Assembly (NCBI RefSeq): GCF_036373705.1
Contig: NC_089863.1
Coordinates: forward strand, 23,520,417-23,584,416
Source: Amia ocellicauda
Lineage: Eukaryota; Chordata; Actinopteri; Amiiformes; Amiidae
Reading direction: 5' to 3'
Length of the DNA: 64,000 nt
Shown here: in pieces, positions 23,751 through 35,304 of the stretch
Layout: the number at the start of each line of letters is the position of its first letter
How positions within the stretch are numbered: position 1 is the stretch's first letter
Notes under the pieces: generated by a model
Told to the model about the DNA's origin: nothing
Seen by the model: the letters and a program-made list of their open reading frames with translations, nothing else
Database searches by the model: none
Program-made: the position numbers and the translations under genes

Positions 23751-26700
23751 TAGCAGTGGGGGAAAATTACCATACGTTGTCTTTGGCATTAAAGTATTGC
23801 TTATGTACAGAACCTTGCCTGGCCACCTCTTCCGACCTCTCCAACCTACTGGGGTCCTCCTGCAAACTGGCATAAGAGCAAAGCTAATCAGTATTTAACA
23901 TGTCTTGGCAAAAGACAGCAGTCACTGTAAATAGATCATTAGATCCAGAGAGAGAGAGACTCCTGTCATTCATATGCTGCCCCAGCTTTAGATACAAACA
24001 CAGAGCAACCTCTTTGTGTAGGGTTTTGTTTCTTCAGTTATTCATATGCTGCCGTTAGCAAGCGGCATTAAAGGGGCACTCGATCACTACAACAGATTGC
24101 GGTGTTGAAGGGGTTAAACGGCAGGCACGAGTAATGCAGACACAGGTGGTCAATGCTTGGGAGCATACATAAATAAAGCTGAATTTCCAGATTGTTTAAT
24201 TGAACCATTATACTTTGTTTATTGTTAAAAAAAGAGGATACATTTTAGTATTTTTTATTAAGTTGTATTATTTTCAGTCTTATTGTTTTTAGTATTTTTT
24301 TAATGATATTATATACCCATCACCTCAGTCTGTGCCGGACGCTAGCCGGTACGTATCTGCACCCCATTACGAAAACCTGCACAGGGTGGATAATCAGAGG
24401 CTATTATACCTTCCTTAGCCCTAACTGGAGCGCAATATGAAATTCTTCTACCATGAAAGAGTTAATGACTGAACCAAGCCCTCCAAAGAAAAAACTAAAT
24501 CTGCTTAAGGTCTAACTGGGATCAGGGCAAACCTATCGGACAATGGTATTGGATAACGAGACCTGGCAGTGAACTGGAGTTGGGTTCAGTGCTCTCCTAG
24601 GAGTTTTACGGGAGTTCTGTCAGTTTTACATAAATAGAATGAATGAAAGACAGACAAAACAAACCGCAAACCATACAATTAGCAGAGAATGGAGTGGTCC
24701 AAACATTGGAGTTGCATTCAGAGCCAACATCAAAGCTGCCCAGCCCTTACCACATTAAAGAGAGGGGGGGAGAGTCTTGGAGGTCGAGCTGGTATTGAAA
24801 CGCATGCAGGGCATTCAGGAAATGTGGTGGGAGGGGGCACTGGGGTGTAAAGATGTCTCACAACAAGTAAGGAATTCTCAAAGTCTTCCGAAACATCTAT
24901 TCCGCTTTCACAATTGCATTCCCAAATCCCCAGAAATACCGCACCGCTTCACTTCACGACAGGAATGTGTTCAGGACAGTCCGATAAGACACTCACATGC
25001 CCCCCCTCCCCCCCGTCCCAGAGTATAAACTGTGTTGAGCCAAGGCGGTTTCAAACACTGACAATTGCTTTTATTTGCTTGATCTTTTCCAAATAATTCA
25101 AATGAACCGCCTCGTAAAATCTGGTTCAGTGCAAAAAACAAATCACACAAAAAACGGACTTCCCAGCAAATAGATTCATCTCCGGTCTTACAGGATACAG
25201 GTTGGTGCCGACACGTGTGCAAGAACACATAACATACGAATACCAGGGCCTCTCTTTTTAATTCAGATTTACGGCAAAGAGGTGAAAGTGGGGGCAACAG
25301 CCGGCACCCGAGGAATGCTTAAAGCACTACACAGATCACACGGTCACCTAAAGGGAGTCCAAACTGTTTCCTGCTGGCTGCAGTTTTTTAACTGGACCCG
25401 GTAAGCCAGGGATGAGAAGGCTTTTGTACAAGTGCAATCCCAGAATTCCCCCTCGACCGCAAGAATATCCGTGAGGAAATAGGGCGATAGGGCGGGCAGT
25501 AAAAACTGATCAGGCGAAGTCGAGCTTGACGGTGCAATCTGTGAGGGAGATCTAATGCAAACATGAGAGTTATAGCCCTGTGTGGGTGGGGGTGCCGAGG
25601 TCGTTATGAAAAGCCCATAGCAGGCTGGCCCCGATGACTGGGAATAGAATTCGGGTGGAAGTGCTGTGGTCGTGGAAAGAAAAGCTTACAGAAATAGGAA
25701 GGGGAGGTATTCTATCCCACCAGGCTGGAACAATGCCCTAGTGTCTCTCGCAACAAGTGAAAATTGGATCCGATGCCTGCGGCTGAATCAGAGCGCTGAC
25801 TCGCTGGAGAGCGAACACCCCCCCTGGCTCAGAACGAGTTTTGGGGGGTAGTTTTAAAGAGGCCAAAAGGGTTTCGATTTCAGCTCTGTACTTTTCAGTA
25901 CTGTAGCCCCCGAGCTTCGTTTGCAGGGTGTGACCTCAAGAGAAAAGACTTACTCAAGCCTCACAAAGAAACAGGTGCCCCCCCCACCCCTCCCACCCTG
26001 CCTGCCTACCAACCTATTTGATACGGAATGAGTAATAAAGCAGAGCAAGAAAAAACAGTCCTGGACTTTCCAGTGAGGCATTTGCAGTTGTAGGGGGGAG
26101 GGAGGGGAAGACTTTTGCTGTGCCTATAGCAACAGAAACTCTTCAGCAGTACAAACGCTGCCATTGGCTGGTTAGTGGACGGAGGGAGTGGGGGGGAGGG
26201 GCTTGTCACAGCTGTACTTCTGTTGCGCAACGTTATAGACACACATCTGCCAAGTAGCAAAGCCAAGACTCACTAAAGTGATGTTTTTCCTAGTAAAATT
26301 CAGTACTGGCGCGGTGACAGATATATCTGATCCTGCGCAGGCAAGTCTGAACATGCCTGTTTCCCTCTACGCCGGCATTGGTGGAGAAAATATCAGTATT
26401 GTTGCTCAGTGGTCTCAATAGATACAGTCCCCCCGCTGTTACGCAATGTGCAATAATACAGGTCAGCTGTTCGAACTGTTTCTAATTAAGTTTCTTTTTT
26501 TTTACATTTTCTTATGTGCAACAAAAAACTTCTGCATGCTCAAAAGCAGTAAATGTGTTACTATAACCTGGGGAGTAGTGCTAGGAATAGATTTAGATCA
26601 GCTGGCGGTCTTATTGGGAGTCCACAGGGCTTGGAGGGAGACAAGCGATACCTAAACATACCTAAATCCATTTCTGTTCCCAACCCCAATCACCCAGAGA

Positions 26701-26806
26701 GAAGATTAACATTGCAATTAAAAGGCACTTGTGGATCTGGCTCAGCAGACATCCATGGTCGTCTGACTCAGCCCAATCTCTAATGGGGAGATGAGAGGGG
26801 GGAGAG

Positions 26807-27982
26807 TTATGCACCGTGAATGCAGACAAAGAGGTTCTTGCCGTTCTCCACGTAGTGCAGCTCGTCTGTGAAGCTACAGGAGAAGCCGAGGTCTTTTTGC
26901 GGTTTGATGGTGTGGACCACGCAGGCGGGGAGTGCACTGAAGAGCATCTCGGCCATCGACACCACGGAGGGCTTCTTCTGCTCCTCGATCAACTGTTGGA
27001 TCTTTTCCTTGTCGAGGGGCTCCGGGCTGGCGCTGTAGGAGACCACCAAGTTGATCTTGGCGTCCTCCTCAGGCAACTGGAAGCGGCTTTTCCCAGTCAG
27101 GCAGTGGAATTCCTTGGACTTGATCTTGTTCAGCAGCCAAGAAGGGGTCTTGAAGACACGTACGGACCAGCAGACCCAGTCATACTTCTTCTTGAGGAAA
27201 TCCAACACTCGGTCGGCCAGCTGCTGGTTGGTCTCGGCCCCCCCATCCCTCAACATCCTCCGGGTGTCAATCTTGGCCTGCTCGGGGAAGCTGTTGATGC
27301 AGTCCTCCACGACGGCGTTCATCCTGGCCTGCACTGCCTTCATGTTCTCCGCCCAGTTCTTCAGCAGCGCTTCCTCGTCGTCCCCCTTCAGGGCGGCATA
27401 TCCCATCAGGGCGATGAGGCCCACGCAGAGGAGCTGCTTCAGACGGGCACAGAACTCCTCCACGGGCCGTCGGCTCTTCTCCTCGTAGTTGAGGGTGATC
27501 TCCAGGATGGACTCACCGGAGAAGTTGTCCCCGGTGATGGCGGCGTAAAGAGTGTGGAGGTTCTTTTCCCCCCCGGTTTTGCTGAAGTGCTCCAGGAAGA
27601 GCTTCTTCTTGACTTCTTTGAACTTGGGCTTGGCGTTGAGGATGTCCATGTACTTGCGGAACTGGTTGGTCATGTTCTCCTCCACCGAGAAGTACTCGGC
27701 GTCCACCTTGCTCTTCTTGATCTCGGCGTTGATGCGGTTCACCTCCTCGGAGATGGCCTCCAACCGGTCCCGGACCTTCTGGAACTGCTCCCTCATGAAC
27801 TCCGCCTCCTTGCTCTCCACGTTGTCCAGGGCCAGCTTAACGATGGGTGCGGCGATCTGGAAGATGGGGAAGAGGTCCCCGGCCATGCTGGCCACCACCT
27901 CGGCGCCCTGCTCGAAAACCTCCATCACCGTTTCCACCATGTCCTTCTTCTCCGCCACGAGTTTCTGGAGTTGGTTCGTCAT
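26807..27982 (-). CDS. rpz-like: Rapunzel-like protein 1 (391 aa)
   Basis: This uninterrupted - strand frame encodes a protein I recognise as the fish rapunzel family; in zebrafish a dominant rapunzel mutation causes fin and bone overgrowth, but the biochemical role is unknown. Residues 26-51 are a hydrophobic, alanine-rich helix. Residues 55-130 are charged and helical (EEVNRINAEIKKSKVDAEYF). Residues 184-198 are a second hydrophobic segment (LLCVGLIALMGYAAL). The C-terminal third carries KYDWVCWSVRV (266-276), a beta-like NLVVSYS (311-317) and the terminal LFVCIHGA. No signal peptide is seen. The ATG is preceded by 44 bases of UTR and a splice acceptor (ctgt at 28027-28030 on +), so upstream noncoding exons exist. 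Paralogues lie at 34.1 and 57.9 kb; over the first 100 residues I count 56 identities with the latter. GC-rich third positions leave long antisense frames that are not genes. Confidence 0.85.
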   Translation of the reverse strand: MTNQLQKLVAEKKDMVETVMEVFEQGAEVVASMAGDLFPIFQIAAPIVKLALDNVESKEAEFMREQFQKVRDRLEAISEEVNRINAEIKKSKVDAEYFSVEENMTNQFRKYMDILNAKPKFKEVKKKLFLEHFSKTGGEKNLHTLYAAITGDNFSGESILEITLNYEEKSRRPVEEFCARLKQLLCVGLIALMGYAALKGDDEEALLKNWAENMKAVQARMNAVVEDCINSFPEQAKIDTRRMLRDGGAETNQQLADRVLDFLKKKYDWVCWSVRVFKTPSWLLNKIKSKEFHCLTGKSRFQLPEEDAKINLVVSYSASPEPLDKEKIQQLIEEQKKPSVVSMAEMLFSALPACVVHTIKPQKDLGFSCSFTDELHYVENGKNLFVCIHGA

Positions 27983-28164
27983 GTTTCCCGATCTGAGCGT
28001 TCAATCGGCGGAAACTGCTTCTGTATCTGTAAAAAAGGCCAAAAGACATGTTTGGAAGTTTTCACGCTGACATTTGCAACAAAACAACTGCAGCTCAGCA
28101 GCACGCCTGAGAAGACATCACATCAACATGATGAATTTGCAGGAAAAATATGTCAGGATGATAT

Positions 28165-28440
28165 ATGGACTCATGTCCCAATAACTCGATTTCATGCCTC
28201 TGTGAAAGGGCTTTTTCTAGCTATGCTCCAAGGCTGTGGAAGTCTCTTCCAGGTGTATCAAATAACTCTAATCCCTACTGTATAAAACAACAACACTTGC
28301 TTTCCCCTGATTTTATACAATTAGATCTGGAGGCTTACGGTGCTGTTGTTGGTTACACTTACACAGTGCTCACTGTCTTTAGTTGTTTATCGCAAAGCCC
28401 TCTTTCTGTCAAGCTATGGCATTTTGATAATCTCTAGTTT
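28165..28440 (+). mobile_element. Degraded non-LTR retrotransposon fragment (end of reverse transcriptase ORF)
   Basis: One frame reads CERAFSSYAPRLWKSLPG, the RAFS..AP.LWNSLP motif found near the C-terminus of L2/Rex1/Jockey-type reverse transcriptase proteins. The following sequence is eroded with stops and frameshifts. It lies in the upstream intron region of rapunzel-like gene 1, on the opposite strand. Confidence 0.55.
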
Positions 28441-28775
28441 CTATGCATTTTACGTCAGCTGGGCCTAGCTGTCGTGATTATAGAGCGCTATGCTGGGTTT
28501 TACACATAAACACAGTTATCCTTCACGATTATGAAACCAGTCCCACATGCACCCCTGGGTATTCCACCAGCTCAATCTCTCCCAGACTCCTGTCACCAAA
28601 ACCATCACCCCCTTTCTGAAAGGCCCTTTATTTGACTTTGAAGGTGTGACAATGCAGAGTTTAGGCCTCTCACCAGCACATCTTTGCAGTAAACGCCCTT
28701 CTGAAATACATTATACATTAAGATGGCTTTAAAACCAAGCAGGATGTACACTAGGCCCCAGATGGGTCTACTCAC

Positions 28776-28835
28776 GTCTCTGACTTGAATTGCCTTAAGA
28801 CTTCAAATGCTTCTTCAGTCCAGGCCGCTCTCCCA
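28776..28835 (-). other. Candidate noncoding 5' UTR exon of rapunzel-like gene 1
   Basis: On the - strand a CT-rich tract ending CTCTCAG serves as a strong acceptor at 28836-28840, and 60 bases later AGAGAC is followed by the donor gtgagtag (28771-28775). It lies about 740 bases upstream of the acceptor of the coding exon. The acceptor tract is also a simple repeat, so this could be coincidence. Confidence 0.3.
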
Positions 28836-28840
28836 CTGAG

Positions 28841-31800
28841 AGAGAGAGAGAGAGACAAGAGTGAAGTTAGCAAATGGGCGAGCCAGCAAACGCCAGCAAT
28901 CTCCCTGCTGCCGATCCAGGTTTGCGTGTGGCAGGAACGCCCTGAGCGATACTGTATGAGGAACTAGGCAACTATGCATTGAATGTTGACCACAGACTAT
29001 AAAGCTGCCAGTCTGAGGACTCCCACCAGCCCATCACGCCGATTGACAGTGTGTCTGGGTCAGGAGAGGTTATTTCTATGAATTGTATATGTTTCCATTA
29101 GATTCTTTAGGGTGGGGACATAAGACATGTAAAAAAAGCTTAAGAGTTCAAGCAGAGAGTGTGTATGAGACATAGCAGCTGCTTGTTATTGACGAGCCTT
29201 TCTAACCCTGTCTCAGGGTCGTCAGCTTTGTTACAGTGCCTGTGCTGTTACTGTATCCCAGACCTTGACTTTAATTCTGCGTGACAGGGCCAGATAGACA
29301 GTTAATCGGTTAATATTTTATCCCAAGGGCATTTATAATGCTGTAATATTGTGATACCCTTTATTTTAGACAAACCGTGACTGTAGCTCTCCTCGGGGCT
29401 TTGCGTGGGGACTTGGAGGCGTCAGAGCTCCTTATTTAACACAGCGCACGTCCCAGCGATTCTTCACAGGGATCTAACTCGGTAACCACGGCAACAGCAG
29501 CAGACAGAACCGTCACGTCAGCTCTCCGCTCCCCGTGCGCCAGCCAGGATGTCACGAATCAACGGCTTCTCGTTCAGCACCTTTTTTTTTTATGCAACAT
29601 AATTCTGCTGATCTGGGGCTGCATCACTCAGTGCCCGGGAGGAGTACGTTTACAGTCCTGCCGCAACGCACCCTGGGAGCTGCAGTCTGATGGCTATTAT
29701 TACTGGCATCCTGCTCTCTAAATCCTTTTTTCAACGCAGTGCTGCCTAATACAAGCGCTTGAGATTCACAGTGCCTCTGATTTCTGTGTAACTTTAACTT
29801 CGTCATGGTAATGGCAATAATAAAAACAGCCACTAATTCAATTACAGGGAGAAAACACACGAGCCAGGATTGAGAGTCGAGTTGGCCCCCCCTCTTAGGG
29901 GGGGGCCCAATGTCAACACCCACTCCCACTAACATCGCGGACCAAACACCGTCAGCAACACCCCCCCACTATTGCTATTGATTGCCCCTCTAATAGTACA
30001 ACTGGCCCCAGCCATGCCCCCCCAGCTGAAAGGGTCTAGAACCGCCACTGCACACTAGGCCGAACGGATAACATGGTTAATATTGCCTGCCGATCCCACT
30101 GCTGGTCCCGGTCGACACAAGGCAGACATCTACAGTTTGTAAAAGGAATCAAAGCATTTCACACCTTTAGGAAGATACGGCTGAAGAGACTGGGCTGCAG
30201 ACAACGTTGCAAGACCAGTCAGGTCTGGCCCTCAAGAACCACAGGCCTCCCTGGAGCGCATCTTCCAATTAAATGCACTTTTAACGCTTTAGCAATAGAG
30301 GAATTTTAAGAGAATTGCAAAAACGTGCAAGACTGGGGGATTCAAGTGCTGCCACCACCAACGCATAATCCGAATGATCCTCAAATACCTCAGAAATAAC
30401 AACACAGAGACGGGAGCTCTTAGTGGGAACTAAATCCAGCACAGAAGTGTACCAGGTTGCCTTCACCATGATGGATGCTGTAACTCACACTAAAACAAAG
30501 CTCTGCCCGGCTTTGGCACTTTCCTTTAGTGCCGGATGTGGAGCGCAGCGTCTTAACCTTCTTTCTCTCTGGCCTAGCGGGCTGCAGATCGATGCTCGCA
30601 CGCTGGAGTAACATTAATAAGAGGGTGCATGCATTAGAAGCACGCGTCTTCATTCAATCAGGGAGCGCACGAGCTCTCCCGACGCCACGGAAATTAAACA
30701 CGGCCATTCAGAGCAGCACTCTAGCCTGCAGCAGCGAGGATCGCTCCCCCGGGCGTCTGCACGAGAGCTCTGGACTTCGTCTGCTAAAAAAAGAAGGCAA
30801 TAAACCGGGAAAGCCTGCAAGATGCATTGCCAGGTCTCAGATGGTAGTGACCTGCTGTTCGGCGGCCATTACCGATCGGTCTATGAAAAAAACATGTTGG
30901 TGACTAGTCTGACCTGCCTGTCCCTCGTCAGCCTTTGAGCTGTTTTACACCTTTATGTAAAGTTTACTTGACTCCTAGACTGCCTGTGGGTCTGTGAAAA
31001 CAGCCAGTAGTGCACCTAAATGTAAAGGGCAACTCACTCCTGTTTACAGGCCCCGTTTGCAAATGCCTGTCCCAGACTCGGGGGGTGAGAAAGGAGGGCT
31101 GCATTAGCATCCAAACTGAGCGCTGCCCATTTGTGGCCGATGTGGTGTACACCGTGAGGGGCAACGCACAGCTCTAACACAGGAAGATCGGTAGTGTTTG
31201 CTCTTTGGAAACATTTTAACGCGGCAATAAAAATAGACTATCGTGGGCACAGAGCCAGCAGGACCCAGGCTGCACCACAGCTGCCTCTCAGAGAGACGTC
31301 TGTGTCTATCTACCTCTGAAAGTTCTCAGCGAATCAATATTACATTAAGCCAGTGTGTTAGTTTGCCCTCCCCCTTTTAGTTATCCGCCCTTCATGCCAA
31401 ATTACTCATTAAACAAGGATCACATCACACAGACGGATACACAGGAACTGTTTTTTTATAGGCATTACACATCCTTTCAATAAATACCGTATTCATTTAC
31501 CTTCCTTATCGGAGTTCGGCCCTCATTAAAAACTGTGCAATCTAGTGAAGTTAATGAGTTAACGAGGGCCATGTCAATTCACTTCCACCTTTCATTTGAC
31601 ACCATATTATGTGTTTACGTATTTGTATTATATACACATTTTCTTTGTCGATTTCTGTCGATAAAAACGTGTACTTTTGACTTGGATGGTGCTGTAATTC
31701 AGACTGATGACCTATGACGCGGCAATGACGTAGCTGGACTTCTGGGCAATTGTCACAGCGACTAAAATAATAGTCTGCCAACGGGGAGGCCACCCTATCA

Positions 31801-32184
31801 GATAAAACGAATGTCGAAATGGGTGGCTACCTCTGAATAATGATACAAAATGACAAGGCTGCTATTTCACCTCGCAACAAAGGAGTGCGATAACATGGTT
31901 TCACTAGGACTGTGTTTGGATTATATATACATACACGGATTCTCTCTGGGGAGACCTTTCCAAAACTCAGGTCTTAAGCAACTTTTCCCTTTTCGTTTTT
32001 CTGAACTGGTGTTCAGGTGGTTCTGGCTCTGGCCTGGCCTGTCCTGTCAGAGGTGCTAAAATAAGAAATAGGACATTATATAGCATTAGATCCCATACGG
32101 CTCAGCATTGGACTCTGTATGGGTTGTCACTTCATAACGCAGGCCTTGACGTGCAGGAAGTTACCAACACCCTTTTTCCTCCCC

Positions 32185-32237
<53 letters not shown>

Positions 32238-32505
32238 TAACGACCTCGGTTTTAAACATAATCGATTACTGAACTGGCCTTCTCCCGCGACAATGAATCC
32301 CTGAACTCGACCATAATAACAGACCTCGCCATCCTGCTGCAAAGCCACCCCCCACGACAGAAAATGCAGCGCACACCCTTTATTCGCATTTCATATGACA
32401 TCGCTTCCTAAACCCCCTCCGACAAAGAGACCACACTCTGCACCTACACGGTCACAGGTGGTCTCGCCACACGACAAAACTGTAACACACAGGAAACAAA
32501 CTTAC
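28841..32505. other. Probable intron/upstream region of rapunzel-like gene 1
   Basis: No coding exon recognised on either strand. A CT microsatellite lies at 32185-32234. GC content is mixed, with no repeat copy that I could classify. Confidence 0.4.
32185..32234. repeat. (CT)n microsatellite
   Basis: A pure CT tract of about 50 bases just downstream (on the - strand) of the candidate first exon of rapunzel-like gene 1. Confidence 0.95.
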
Positions 32506-32660
32506 CTTGAATAAATGTGTCCAACTGGGCAGTCGCAGACAATGCGGAAGAGGCTGTGTCCCCTGACTGAGTCTCGGCGGTGTCGGGTTTCAGAGGCGGC
32601 ACAGCGGCGCACCTCCTACCCGGGACTAGCAGAGGCGATGCCCTTTAAAGCCATTTTGCT
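32506..32660 (-). promoter_or_regulatory. Candidate promoter and noncoding first exon of rapunzel-like gene 1
   Basis: On the - strand a GC-rich, CpG-containing stretch runs from about 32650 to TTTATTCAAG at 32506, followed by the donor gtaagtttg. A TTTAAAG TATA-like site lies near 32643-32650. It would splice over about 4.5 kb to the coding exon (or through the candidate exon at 28776). Supported only by splice-site and composition signals. Confidence 0.35.
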
Positions 32661-32689
32661 CGTCCATATACATAGCTGGCAGTGTGGAA

Positions 32690-34109
32690 GGGGCGACAGA
32701 CTTGATTCTCTATCTGCGCTTGCCTGCTGAGCTAACACAAGTCTGCATCCCAGTAATTCAGAGCTCACCCTTATGAAACATGCACATTGAAGTTCCCCCC
32801 AAGTGTATTACATGTCAGTGCGACTGTTATCTGTGCTTTAGCCTACGTTTGGTATTTTTTGGTTTGCGCAATAGTGTGCTAAACGTCTGGGTGTGAAATG
32901 AAAGATGGCAGAAGCATGGCGGACAGTAACGTACACGATGTCGTTTATGTATTTTAGGCCAAGACGGCCACTCCTTAGGTCTATTTTAGAGAATCTGCCT
33001 TTAATTGATGACAAAAAATGTAATAATATGATAGAGACACGAAAGCCATTGCCCTGGTGGGGATAGAGAGTTTTTTTTTTTTTTTTTTTACTTTCTGTTG
33101 GCTGGAAAATGGTGGTAAGCAATCTCTTCCCATTTTGGAAAAGCTGTGCATCTCAAAGAACCAACTCTTTACTATACCACAGTATCTTCCTGCACAATAC
33201 CTTTTTGACGTGTAATAAATATATATAAGGATGTTTTTTTTTTGTAAACTATTGATGTAAGAAATATATGAAATGTCTACATAACCCCATTGAACTTTGC
33301 AGACAGACAGAAGTATTCAAATCTCTCAAATTGTAATCCTACAATAATGTAAGACCAAAAAAAACAAATGGAAAAAATATTTATCAGAAAAACAAGTCCG
33401 TGCCCAAAAAGCTCCCATGTAATCTCCCGATAAAAACAAAATGGCGCCCAGACTCAATGTAGTAGAAAGGCTGCACTCAAATCCTGTTGGCATTTTTTTA
33501 AGGTTTCAGTTCAGATATTAAATAAGTAATTATACTTAATGCAGTGAATATTTTCTTAAATGAAATAAATAACATTGGAAATGCATTCAAAAGATTCATT
33601 TTATTGGTTTGTCCTTGAGGATTGACATACACTGAAAATGATAGACTAACCTAACAGGATATATACTTGTGTATATTGCAAACAGTTTTCTTTTCATATA
33701 AACAAACTAAAGGCCCACCCACCACAGGTAGATATTTTCCAAGATGAAACAGCCTACGCCCAACTTTTTTCTGCATTATTATTTCCACAACACATTTGTG
33801 TATTTCTGCCCTTCCCACCATGATCACAGTTTGACAGTTTGCTGATCCTTAAACAAAGACATTTCTCACTGAGATGAACCCTTATGGCAGAAAGGCAGAG
33901 CATGTGCAAAGCAGGAGACTAACATGAATACATACAGGCATTGAGATATACAATCAATGTCTATTGGGCCTTGGGCCTGGGCTATCTTGGCCTGGGCTAA
34001 CTGGGCCTGGGCTAACTTGGAGCTTAGAAGTACCGCAAGATACTTGGAGGCGTGCAGAGTTGCGCATGATTGGAAGCTGGATTTGTAGATCTAGAATGCT
34101 GGGAAGCGA
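32690..34109. other. Intergenic between rapunzel-like genes 1 and 2, including the 3' UTR of gene 2
   Basis: AT-rich, with a poly(T) run at 33071-33089 and a short tandem repeat at 33966-34020. On the - strand AATAAA occurs at about 33599-33604, roughly 500 bases after the stop of rapunzel-like gene 2, and is a plausible polyadenylation signal. No other gene seen. Confidence 0.45.
33966..34020. repeat. Short tandem repeat of GGGCCTGGGCTAACTT units
   Basis: Three to four imperfect copies of a roughly 15-base unit (GGCCTGGGCTA with AACTT or TCTT endings), 90 bases downstream of the stop codon of rapunzel-like gene 2, so probably in its 3' UTR. Confidence 0.85.
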
Positions 34110-35288
34110 TTATTCGGGATGAACACACAGATAGCACTTTTTATGCTTCACATAGTAGTAACACTCAGGCTGAAAGTTGTTGTACTCCTCAACGTCCTTG
34201 TAGCGGCTGATGGCGTGCACGACGCAGTTCGGAAAGTTGTTGTAGATGGACTGGGCCAAGTCCTGCATGTTGTTGGTGATCTTCTGGCTCTCAACAAGTT
34301 CCTGAATCTGGCTCTTGTTGATGGGCTGGGGGCCGATGCTGTAGGACACCACCACATTGATGTTGTTTTTGGTCAAGATGTCAAAGAAGTTGCCCCCGCC
34401 GCTGCCCTGGAATTTCTTTCCAGCTAGCCAGTTCCAGAACCATTTTCCAGTGTTATTGTAAACCCGCACCGACCAGCAAACCCAATCGTACTTCTTCTGC
34501 AAGAACTCCAGGACCGGCTGCACGAACTCCGGGGCGATTTTTGCCGGCGTCTCCCGCATCTGGTTCTCCACGTCCAGCTTGGCCTGTGTGGCAAAGTTCT
34601 CCGTGCAGTCGTCCACAGCCGCCTTCATGCGCCTCTCCACGTCCTCCATGCGCAGGCACCACTTCTTCATCAGCGACTCCCCCACCGCCCCCTCCTTCAG
34701 GGCAGCGTGGCCCATGACGGCCACCAGCCCCACGATGAACAGCTTCTTCAGCACGGCGCAGAACTCCTCCACGGCCCTCCGGCTCTTCTCCTCCGTGACC
34801 AAGATGGTCTCCAGCACTGACTCCCCGCTCAGGCTCTCCCCGGTCACCGAGTTGTACAGAGCGTCCAGGTTCATGTCCCCGTCCGTTGCCTGGAAGTGCT
34901 TCATGAATTTGTCCTTCCTAGTTTCCTTAAACTTAGGCTTGGCGTTGACAAACTCCAGGTACTTCTCATACTGGCTAATCATCTGCACCTCGTAGTCGAA
35001 GTTCATCTTGTTCATGGAGGTCTTCTTTTGCTCTCTCTGGATGGTGTCCAGCTCATCTTGAATGCCCTCCAGTCTCTGGCTGACTTTCTCGATCTGCTCG
35101 GTCAGGTACTTGGCCTCATTGCTGTCTGGGTTGCTCAGTATTTCTTTAGAAGCTACAAAGATTGCCTCTAGCAGGGGGTGTAGTTGACCTACAGTGGCCG
35201 CCAGGACTTCACAGCCCTTCCCTATCATCTCGACTCCCAGTTCGATCTTGTCCTTGTTTTCCAACACCCATTCTTCAACGCGCTCCAT
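34110..35288 (-). CDS. rpz-like: Rapunzel-like protein 2 (392 aa)
   Basis: This is the second member of the array, on the - strand, with the same architecture as the genes at 26.8 and 57.9 kb. It has a hydrophobic N-terminal helix (about 24-50), a charged helical region (54-130), the GESVLETI / EEKSRRAVEEFC block (155-177), a hydrophobic segment LFIVGLVAVMGHAAL (183-197), KYDWVCWSVRV at 266-276, INVVVSYS at 310-317, and a C-terminal CVVHAIS ... KCYLCVHPE. It is the most divergent of the three: the N-terminal 50 residues share few identities with gene 1, though the motifs keep their spacing. The tract GSGGG (296-300) replaces the CVTGK-like loop of gene 3. An acceptor (ttctgtag) lies about 16 bases before the ATG, and a TATA-bearing noncoding exon is placed at about 37.6 kb. 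The frame is intact and looks functional. Confidence 0.85.
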   Translation of the reverse strand: MERVEEWVLENKDKIELGVEMIGKGCEVLAATVGQLHPLLEAIFVASKEILSNPDSNEAKYLTEQIEKVSQRLEGIQDELDTIQREQKKTSMNKMNFDYEVQMISQYEKYLEFVNAKPKFKETRKDKFMKHFQATDGDMNLDALYNSVTGESLSGESVLETILVTEEKSRRAVEEFCAVLKKLFIVGLVAVMGHAALKEGAVGESLMKKWCLRMEDVERRMKAAVDDCTENFATQAKLDVENQMRETPAKIAPEFVQPVLEFLQKKYDWVCWSVRVYNNTGKWFWNWLAGKKFQGSGGGNFFDILTKNNINVVVSYSIGPQPINKSQIQELVESQKITNNMQDLAQSIYNNFPNCVVHAISRYKDVEEYNNFQPECYYYVKHKKCYLCVHPE

Positions 35289-35304
35289 GTTCTGCTGTGG
35301 CTAC

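Larger units (their letters stand above)
22111..26806. other. Intergenic region: minisatellite, CR1 tail, no genes seen
   Basis: Apart from the minisatellite at 22480-22690 and the CR1-like tail at 23585-23750, I see no coding or RNA gene. The rapunzel-like gene whose stop codon lies at 26807 is transcribed leftwards into this region, so its 3' UTR should occupy the right-hand end; no clear AATAAA on the - strand was found near the stop. Confidence 0.45.

Noticed and set aside
26816..28285. A 489-codon open frame on + opposite rapunzel-like gene 1
   Set aside because: It lies antisense to a gene with G/C-rich third positions, which removes stop codons on the other strand. Its product is low-complexity (Leu, Gly, Val, His rich) and it extends into UTR without a domain.
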